In this document: piece after piece, positions 5,524 through 10,381 of the stretch
Position numbering within the stretch: the first letter of the stretch is position 1
How the letters are laid out: the number at the start of each line of letters is the position of its first letter
NCBI GenBank assembly: GCA_030638765.1
Contig: DAOWDZ010000236.1
Coordinates: forward strand, 1 to 10,381
Length of the DNA: 10,381 bases
Direction: 5' to 3'
From: Desulfocapsa sp.
GTDB lineage: Bacteria; Desulfobacterota; Desulfobulbia; Desulfobulbales; Desulfocapsaceae
Notes under the pieces: model-generated
Told to the model about the DNA's origin: nothing
The model's input: the letters and a program-made list of their open reading frames with translations, nothing else
Database searches by the model: none
Translations under genes and position numbers: made by a program

Positions 5524-6603
5524 ATGCAACAGGAATTCTCTCTTCAGGCCTACAACTACACTCTCCCCCAGGAGAATATCGCCCAACATCCGGCGGATGC
5601 CAGGGTAAATTCACAACTTCTTATCCTTAATCGTACAAATGGAAAACGAAAACACACTCATTTCCATCAGATTATTGATCTGTTGAATCCCGGTGATCTG
5701 CTGGTTGTAAATAATACAAAGGTTTTCCCGGCACGTCTTTACGGACACAAGGAAAGTGGCGGTAAAGTTGAAGTGTTTTTATTATCCTATCCCCTGGAAA
5801 CCGTACGGAGCAATGAGAAACAACGCGCAGAAGTCATAGCCCTTATTAAAAGTTCCAAACGTCCTAAACCGGGCAGTTTCCTTTTTCTTGGACCGGATCT
5901 TAAAGCAAAGGTATTAGAACTTCTTGATGGCGGTAAGGTGAGTATTGAACTCAGTTACGATAGCAATAAAGAGCTCTCTACTATTCTTGAAAACTACGGT
6001 CAGGTGCCCCTGCCTCCCTATATCAGCCGAAAAGATGGTACCACGGATACGGACAGAGAACGCTATCAAACCGTCTATGCTGATACGCCGGGTGCCGTGG
6101 CTGCACCCACCGCTGGTCTTCATTTTTCAAAAGAACTGTTAAAGGCCATTCAGGATAAGGGTGTGGATTTTGCCCAGATTACTCTGCACGTTGGACATGG
6201 AACATTTGCCCCCGTCCGTTGTGAAGATATCCGTGATCATCAAATTCATCAGGAATACGTTTCGGTATCACAAGCAACTGCTGATACAATAAACAGAGTA
6301 CGAAGATCCGGAGGTAAAATCTGGGCAGTGGGTACCACCACGGTACGAACCCTGGAATTTATGGCCGATGAAAACGGTGACGTACAGGCAGGAGAAGACT
6401 GGTGCAGACTCTACATAATGCCCGGATATGAATTCAAGGTGATCGACAATCTCATCACCAACTTCCATTTACCTGAATCATCGCTGCTCTTTCTGGTTTC
6501 GGCACTCTGTGGTCGTGAAACCTTGATGGAAAGTTATCGGGAAGCGATAGCAAAGGGGTATCGATTCTACTCGTACGGAGATGCCATGGTCATACACGGT
6601 TAG
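5524..6603 (+). CDS. queA: tRNA preQ1(34) S-adenosylmethionine ribosyltransferase-isomerase (QueA)
   Basis: A 359-residue enzyme, within the usual QueA size. It transfers and isomerises the ribose of S-adenosylmethionine onto preQ1 at the tRNA wobble position, making epoxyqueuosine. Conserved blocks in order are IAQHPADAR (19-27), GDLLVVNNTKVFPARL (57-72), GQVPLPPYI (159-167), YQTVYADTPGAVAAPTAGLHF (181-201), LHVGHGTFAPVR (221-232), AVGTTTVRTLE (268-278) and ITNFHLPESSLLFLVSA near the C-terminus. All are intact. The ATG at 5524 places the first conserved block about where it falls in other QueA proteins; no Shine-Dalgarno site is obvious. It is transcribed divergently from mqnB and apparently alone. 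No tgt, queH or secretion gene follows; the next gene is convergent and 3 bases away. Confidence 0.96.
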   Translation: MQQEFSLQAYNYTLPQENIAQHPADARVNSQLLILNRTNGKRKHTHFHQIIDLLNPGDLLVVNNTKVFPARLYGHKESGGKVEVFLLSYPLETVRSNEKQRAEVIALIKSSKRPKPGSFLFLGPDLKAKVLELLDGGKVSIELSYDSNKELSTILENYGQVPLPPYISRKDGTTDTDRERYQTVYADTPGAVAAPTAGLHFSKELLKAIQDKGVDFAQITLHVGHGTFAPVRCEDIRDHQIHQEYVSVSQATADTINRVRRSGGKIWAVGTTTVRTLEFMADENGDVQAGEDWCRLYIMPGYEFKVIDNLITNFHLPESSLLFLVSALCGRETLMESYREAIAKGYRFYSYGDAMVIHG

Positions 6604-6606
6604 CGG

Positions 6607-6882
6607 CTATGAACTTGCTGCGGCTGTTGTGACTTTTTCACTTTTTTTCTTGGATTTTGAAGCAGGCTTAGTGCTCGTTGCATCTTTCTTTGTTTCAGGT
6701 TTTGCGGAGGAGTACCCATCTGCATACCAACCACCACCTTTCAACGTAAAAGAACTCATGGACATAATTTTTTTCACAGGCCCTGCACAGTCAGGACAGA
6801 CCGTCAAAGGATCATCAGACATCCGCTGTTGAACTTCGATAATTTTTTCACACGCTGGACATTCATACTCGTATACTGGCAT
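6607..6882 (-). CDS. FmdB-family zinc-ribbon protein
   Basis: A 91-residue protein starting MPVYEYECPACEK, the hallmark of the FmdB family of putative regulatory zinc ribbons. Two CxxC knuckles (C8/C11 and C29/C32) form the metal site. SSFTLKGGGWYADGY at about 43-57 is the other conserved family element. Residues from about 58 onward are a low-complexity tail rich in Lys, Ser, Thr and Ala, probably disordered. The molecular role is not established: the first member was described beside a formamidase gene and many sit near ribosome or cofactor genes. The ATG at 6882 has GGAG six bases upstream. It converges with queA, with 3 bases between stop codons and no room for a terminator. Confidence 0.92.
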   Translation of the reverse strand: MPVYEYECPACEKIIEVQQRMSDDPLTVCPDCAGPVKKIMSMSSFTLKGGGWYADGYSSAKPETKKDATSTKPASKSKKKSEKVTTAAASS

Positions 6883-6914
6883 TTCTCACTCCGCTACACT
6901 CTCTGTACTCTGTT

Positions 6915-6920
6915 ATTATA
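6915..6920 (-). promoter_or_regulatory. Candidate -10 box for the FmdB-family gene
   Basis: A consensus TATAAT on the minus strand lies about 32 bases before the start codon. No convincing -35 element is found at 16-18 bases upstream, so this is tentative. Confidence 0.3.
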
Positions 6921-7067
6921 TCTTTTAATGACCGCAAACCAGGGATCAGCTACCCCTGAAGTTTCAGCTAATGTAATGCGCAGCTTTATGCCTGTCAACT
7001 CCTCCTGGACGATTCAGAGAAAAGCTACAGGACAGCAAGAAGATATCGTCCACAAACCGCTCAGATC

Positions 7068-7095
7068 TTGACTTTTACACGTTACGATATACTAT
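7068..7095 (+). promoter_or_regulatory. Candidate promoter for murI-lolA-radical SAM operon
   Basis: TTGACT (7068-7073) and TACTAT (7090-7095) are spaced 16 bases apart and predict a leader of about 50 bases before the murI ATG. The same TTGACT hexamer is used at the sbcB promoter. The remainder of the 272-base gap from 6883 to 7154 shows nothing else that can be named. Confidence 0.45.
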
Positions 7096-7154
7096 CAGAC
7101 AAGTCATTTATCAAAGATAACAACCACACAAACAATTAGCCGGTACTCATATTC

Positions 7155-7931
7155 ATGATAGGTATTTTTGATTCAGGTGTCGGCGGCATGACTGTTGCCC
7201 GTGCCGTTGAACAGTTACTGCCCGATTACTCACTCGTGTACTTCGGTGATATTGCACGCACCCCTTACGGGCCAAAAAGTCCAAAAACTATCATCGACTA
7301 CTCCATTCAAAACACTGCGTTTCTGCTCGACAAAGGTGCTGAGATAATCGTCATTGCCTGCAACTCCGCATCCTCTGTGGCAACAGAAACACTTCGTGAA
7401 AAGTTCCAGGTTCCCATTATTGAAGTGATCACTCCGGCTGCTGATCGTGCCATTGCAACTAGTAAAACCGGACGTATCGGAATTATCGGGACCAGAGCAA
7501 CGGTTAAGAGTAAAATATATCAGAAGAAAATTGCTGCCAGAAATTCAGATTTTAAAATCTTCCAGAAAGCATGTCCACTGCTGGTACCACTTGTGGAAGA
7601 GGGCTGGTTGAACCACCGGGAAACAAAAATGATCCTGCGTCGTTATCTCCACCCCTTAAAAGACAAACAGATCGATACTCTGGTTCTGGGCTGCACCCAT
7701 TATCCCCTGTTAAAACACCTGATTCAACACCGAATAGGCAAACGGGTAAATCTCATTGACTCTTCCATTGAAACCGCCCAATATGTAAAAGATTTCCTTC
7801 TTCGTAATCCTGATATTGTCTCAAATCAAGGCGTGGTTTCTCGTGATTACTATGTTTCTGACAGCACAGAAACAGCCAGAAAAGTGGCTGAACGAATTTT
7901 CTCCCGTCCTATGGAGCTCATGTTTGCATGA
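7155..7931 (+). CDS. murI: Glutamate racemase (MurI)
   Basis: A 258-residue cytoplasmic enzyme that makes D-glutamate for peptidoglycan from L-glutamate without a cofactor. The pattern is clear: GIFDSGVGGMTV at 3-14 (Asp6 and Ser7 in the substrate site), YFGDIARTPYG at 29-39, ACNSAS at 68-73 with catalytic Cys69, and LGCTHYPLL at 178-186 with the second catalytic Cys180 and its neighbouring His182. Length is near the lower end of the family and both catalytic halves are complete. The start at 7155 begins directly with the conserved first strand, although it lacks a good Shine-Dalgarno site. The last four bases overlap the start of lolA (ATGA), implying coupled translation with the envelope gene downstream. 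Confidence 0.96.
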   Translation: MIGIFDSGVGGMTVARAVEQLLPDYSLVYFGDIARTPYGPKSPKTIIDYSIQNTAFLLDKGAEIIVIACNSASSVATETLREKFQVPIIEVITPAADRAIATSKTGRIGIIGTRATVKSKIYQKKIAARNSDFKIFQKACPLLVPLVEEGWLNHRETKMILRRYLHPLKDKQIDTLVLGCTHYPLLKHLIQHRIGKRVNLIDSSIETAQYVKDFLLRNPDIVSNQGVVSRDYYVSDSTETARKVAERIFSRPMELMFA

Positions 7932-8632
7932 AAACTTGTCAAATAAATCGTATTTTACCGGCTTTTCTGTTTTTTATATCTTTTATTGTATCGCTACCGG
8001 CAATGGCTGCCGAATCACCCGAAGCTGTGGCCATACGATTACAAAATCACTTCGATGCCATCGATTCATTACGTTTTGATTTTACTCAGGACACCCGAGG
8101 GCAACTGAGTGGTCGCCCTAAAAAAGGCAGTGGTCAGGCTTTTTTCATTAAAACCAGAAAGAACGGCCAGAAAACAGGAAAGATGCGTTGGAATTATTCA
8201 TTCCCTGACAAGCAGGTCCTGGTGAGTAACGGCGTTACTTTCTCCATGTATTTTGAGTCAATGCAGCAGATGATAGTAACTCCTGCCGATGCTTTGCAAC
8301 AGGATCTTACCTTCTCGTTTTTCATCGGAACAGGCAACCTGATTGAAGATTTCACCATCCTGCCGGCTGACCATGAAGAATCGTCACAGGACAGAGTCAG
8401 CATCATTAAAATCATCCCGAAAGCAAAACAGTCTCAGGTAGCGGCGATTCACCTCTGGGTGACAGAAAATTCCCTTATCAGACGAATAGAAATTCGTGAT
8501 CACTTTGACACTCTGACCGTCCTGAATTTCAGTAAACTTTCTGTCAATACTCTCGATACAAACGATACAGAGCTCATGAACCATCTTTTTCAGTTCACGC
8601 CCCCTGAAGGCACAGAAATTATTCGTCAGTAA
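7928..8632 (+). CDS. lolA: LolA-type outer-membrane lipoprotein carrier
   Basis: A 234-residue precursor with a signal peptide: basic start, a hydrophobic stretch at about residues 9-23, then LPAMA followed by AES, so cleavage is likely after residue 27. The mature part follows the LolA pattern: an amphipathic helix around AVAIRLQNHFDAIDSLRFDF, the FTQ motif (52-54) followed by a G-x-G-xAFFI strand, MRWNY at 86-90 (the usual M-R-W-x-Y) and SNGVTFSMYFESMQQM at 100-115. The half-barrel carries lipoproteins from the inner-membrane Lol complex across the periplasm. The C-terminus ends with FTPPEGTEIIRQ, where LolA proteins have F-x-P-P-x-G-xxV. The start overlaps murI by ATGA, with GGAG 11 bases upstream. 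No LolB homologue is in the window. A LolA-like role in another carrier system cannot be excluded. Confidence 0.88.
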   Translation: MKTCQINRILPAFLFFISFIVSLPAMAAESPEAVAIRLQNHFDAIDSLRFDFTQDTRGQLSGRPKKGSGQAFFIKTRKNGQKTGKMRWNYSFPDKQVLVSNGVTFSMYFESMQQMIVTPADALQQDLTFSFFIGTGNLIEDFTILPADHEESSQDRVSIIKIIPKAKQSQVAAIHLWVTENSLIRRIEIRDHFDTLTVLNFSKLSVNTLDTNDTELMNHLFQFTPPEGTEIIRQ

Positions 8633-10381
8633 TGGATACGAAAACACCTTTTCGACTGGGGCTTATCTCCATGCCCTGGTCAATCTTTAATCGCCCGTCC
8701 ATTCAGCTTGCAACTCTTAAAAGCTGGCTTGATACACATGAAAGCGATGCGATCACAACAACACTTTTCCACCCCTATCTTGCAGCCGCTTCTGCAATTG
8801 GCACAGAGATCTATCATTATCTTGCAAAAAACAGCTGGGCAGGAGAAGCATTGTACAGTCCGCTGCTTTTTCCTGAGCAACAGCCACATGCAGAAGAGCT
8901 CTTTTACACGAGTTGCCGACAGGAAAAACAATTACAACATCTGCATTTTGAGACCTGTAAACAGCAACTTGAAAAAGCACTTGAAGAATGGATTAAAAGT
9001 ATTGATTTTAAATCCTACGATCTAATCGGATTTTCAATCTGTTTTAACCAGCTGATCTCATCACTCACAGCAGCAGACAGGATAAAAAAACGTTTTCCTG
9101 ATCTACCCATTGTTGTCGGTGGATCAGGATGTGTTGGTGAGATCGGTAAATCTCTGCTCCAGAGCTTTCCCCAGATAGACTATGTGATAAGTGGCGAAGG
9201 CGAAGATGCACTTGCACAGCTCTGTCACTCTCTGCATAATCCACAAGATACAGACACCCTGCCGCCCCATATTATGAGTTTAAAGACGGTTAATGAGATA
9301 AAAAGCAGTTGTAAAGGAATTGCCGATCTCAATCAGTTGCCAGTTCCGGATTTCAATCCCTATTTTCAGGAAATGCGCCATGTTTTCCCAAGCCAGCCCT
9401 TTGTTCCAGTTCTTCCCATTGAATTTTCACGAGGATGCTGGTGGAACAAGTGTACCTTCTGTAATTTGAACCTTCAATGGCGTGGATATCGGTGGAAAAC
9501 AGCGACAACTCTCCTGAAAGAGATTGCCCGGCAAAGTGAACGCCACCAGTGCCTTGATTTTTGCTTTACAGACAACGCCCTGCCACCAAAAGAGGCCGAT
9601 ATCTTTTTCAACACCCTGGCCACAGAAAAAACAGATTACGATTTTTTTGCTGAAGTACGAGTCATAACTGACCCGGATACGCCCAAACGGTATCGTCAAG
9701 GAGGTCTTTCAACAATCCAGGTGGGTATCGAATCGTTATCAACCAGCCTCCTGAAGAAGATGCAGAAAGGAACCACTGCAATAGAAAATATAGCGGCCAT
9801 GCGACAGAGTGCCGAAGCTCATATAAGACTCGATGGCAATCTCATTACTGAATTCCCAGGGAGCTCCATGGAAGAAATTGAGGAGACATTGAAAGTGCTT
9901 GATTTTGTACTTCCCTATACGCCCCTCACAGCAGCTTCATTTTTCCTAGGATACGGCTCTCCTGTGGCCAAAGACCCTGAACGTTATGGTATTCTTGCCG
10001 TAACCCAACATGCGAAAAACAAGAAACTCTTTCCTGAAAAACTTCTTCGAAATCTCAATATGCTTATCAAGGATTATCGTGGTGATCGCACTGTCCAGCG
10101 AAAACGATGGAAGACAGTGGTTAACAAGATTGAAACCTGGCATGTTTTTCATGGCAAACGCGACTCATCTCACCCGCCTCTCAGTTATCGGGATGGTAAA
10201 ACATTCATCCTCATCCGACAGGAACAGTTAGATGCCCCCACCCTTCAACACAGACTCCAGGGCGCTTCCAGAAAAATTTACCTCTTTTGTCAAAAAATTC
10301 GTCATTTTGAAGAAATCTGTCGAGAGTTTCCAACCATAAAAGAGAGAACTCTTCGCAATTTTTTTCAGGATCTTTACAATA
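8632..10381 (+). CDS. B12-binding radical SAM protein, RiPP-maturation C-methyltransferase-like (partial at the window end)
   Basis: An open frame of at least 583 residues with no stop before the window edge, so its 3' end is missing. The ATG overlaps the lolA stop as TAATG. The N-terminus (LGLISMPWSIFNRPSIQLATLK, residues 9-30) is typical of the ribosomal-peptide maturation radical SAM protein 1 family. Residues of about 124-215 form a cobalamin-binding Rossmann-like domain (SYDLIGFSICFNQ, VVGGSGCVGE, YVISGEGEDAL). A radical SAM barrel starts at about 262: SRGCWWNKCTFCNLN holds Cys269, Cys274 and Cys277, spaced CX4CX2C. GNLITEFPGS follows at 402-411. A C-terminal region from about 515 (PLSYRDGKTFILI, YLFCQKIRHFEEICREFP) resembles the winged-helix-like tail of that family. 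Such enzymes add methyl groups to unactivated carbons of peptides. The substrate here is unknown: no precursor peptide is visible. Confidence is high for B12 radical SAM, moderate for RiPP maturation. Confidence 0.85.
   Translation, partial: MDTKTPFRLGLISMPWSIFNRPSIQLATLKSWLDTHESDAITTTLFHPYLAAASAIGTEIYHYLAKNSWAGEALYSPLLFPEQQPHAEELFYTSCRQEKQLQHLHFETCKQQLEKALEEWIKSIDFKSYDLIGFSICFNQLISSLTAADRIKKRFPDLPIVVGGSGCVGEIGKSLLQSFPQIDYVISGEGEDALAQLCHSLHNPQDTDTLPPHIMSLKTVNEIKSSCKGIADLNQLPVPDFNPYFQEMRHVFPSQPFVPVLPIEFSRGCWWNKCTFCNLNLQWRGYRWKTATTLLKEIARQSERHQCLDFCFTDNALPPKEADIFFNTLATEKTDYDFFAEVRVITDPDTPKRYRQGGLSTIQVGIESLSTSLLKKMQKGTTAIENIAAMRQSAEAHIRLDGNLITEFPGSSMEEIEETLKVLDFVLPYTPLTAASFFLGYGSPVAKDPERYGILAVTQHAKNKKLFPEKLLRNLNMLIKDYRGDRTVQRKRWKTVVNKIETWHVFHGKRDSSHPPLSYRDGKTFILIRQEQLDAPTLQHRLQGASRKIYLFCQKIRHFEEICREFPTIKERTLRNFFQDLYN

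Noticed and set aside
6829..7071. Plus-strand 80-codon open frame in the gap before murI
   Set aside because: It begins with TTG inside the antisense of the FmdB-family gene, has no ribosome binding site and matches no protein pattern I recognise. An internal ATG near 6928 also lacks a ribosome binding site.
8680..8980. Minus-strand Cys-rich short frames that could resemble a peptide precursor
   Set aside because: They are antisense to the B12 radical SAM gene, whose frame is continuous and conserved here. The Cys richness comes from reading the opposite strand of Gln/Ala/Thr codons (gca, aca, caa).
1..10381. CRISPR array, tRNA or rRNA gene, insertion sequence or prophage
   Set aside because: No regularly spaced repeats, no cloverleaf or rRNA segments, and no transposase or integrase motif were seen in any gap or frame.

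Overview
The window looks like a chromosomal segment of a Gram-negative, anaerobically respiring bacterium. The best guess is a Desulfobacterota (former Deltaproteobacteria) lineage such as Desulfobulbales. The reasons are a LolA-type periplasmic lipoprotein carrier, menaquinone synthesis by the futalosine route (mqnB, mqnD), a molybdopterin-guanine-dinucleotide gene (mobA), QueA and MurI, all in compact, moderately AT-leaning DNA. The taxonomic call is inference; no rRNA or tRNA gene is visible.

Layout. (1) Positions 1-1521, plus strand: exonuclease I (sbcB) behind a good sigma70-type promoter. (2) Positions 1526-2518, minus strand: a LysE/RhtB-family exporter followed by a small antibiotic-biosynthesis-monooxygenase (ABM) fold protein, an apparent two-gene operon whose end almost touches the end of sbcB. 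(3) Positions 2629-3320, minus strand: an accessory patch with a BrnT/BrnA-type toxin-antitoxin pair, its putative repeat-operator promoter, and the C-terminal remnant of a second LysE-family gene. (4) Positions 3321-5430, minus strand: mqnB-mqnD-mobA, joined by two 4-base ATGA overlaps. (5) Positions 5431-5523: a short divergent promoter region. (6) Positions 5524-6603, plus strand: queA, ending 3 bases from the convergent fmdB-type zinc-ribbon gene (6607-6882, minus). (7) Positions 7155-10381, plus strand: murI, lolA and a large B12-dependent radical SAM gene that runs off the end, joined by an ATGA and a TAATG overlap.

How the genes fit together. The mqnB-mqnD-mobA operon couples supply of the respiratory quinone with supply of the molybdenum cofactor used by quinone-linked oxidoreductases. 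The murI-lolA pair is envelope-related: peptidoglycan D-glutamate and lipoprotein transport. The radical SAM protein resembles the family that C-methylates ribosomal peptides (RiPP maturation), but no precursor peptide is visible here and its iron-sulfur cluster motif has unusual CX4CX2C spacing. This is the least ordinary object in the window. The toxin-antitoxin patch with the broken exporter marks the one place where the chromosome looks rearranged.
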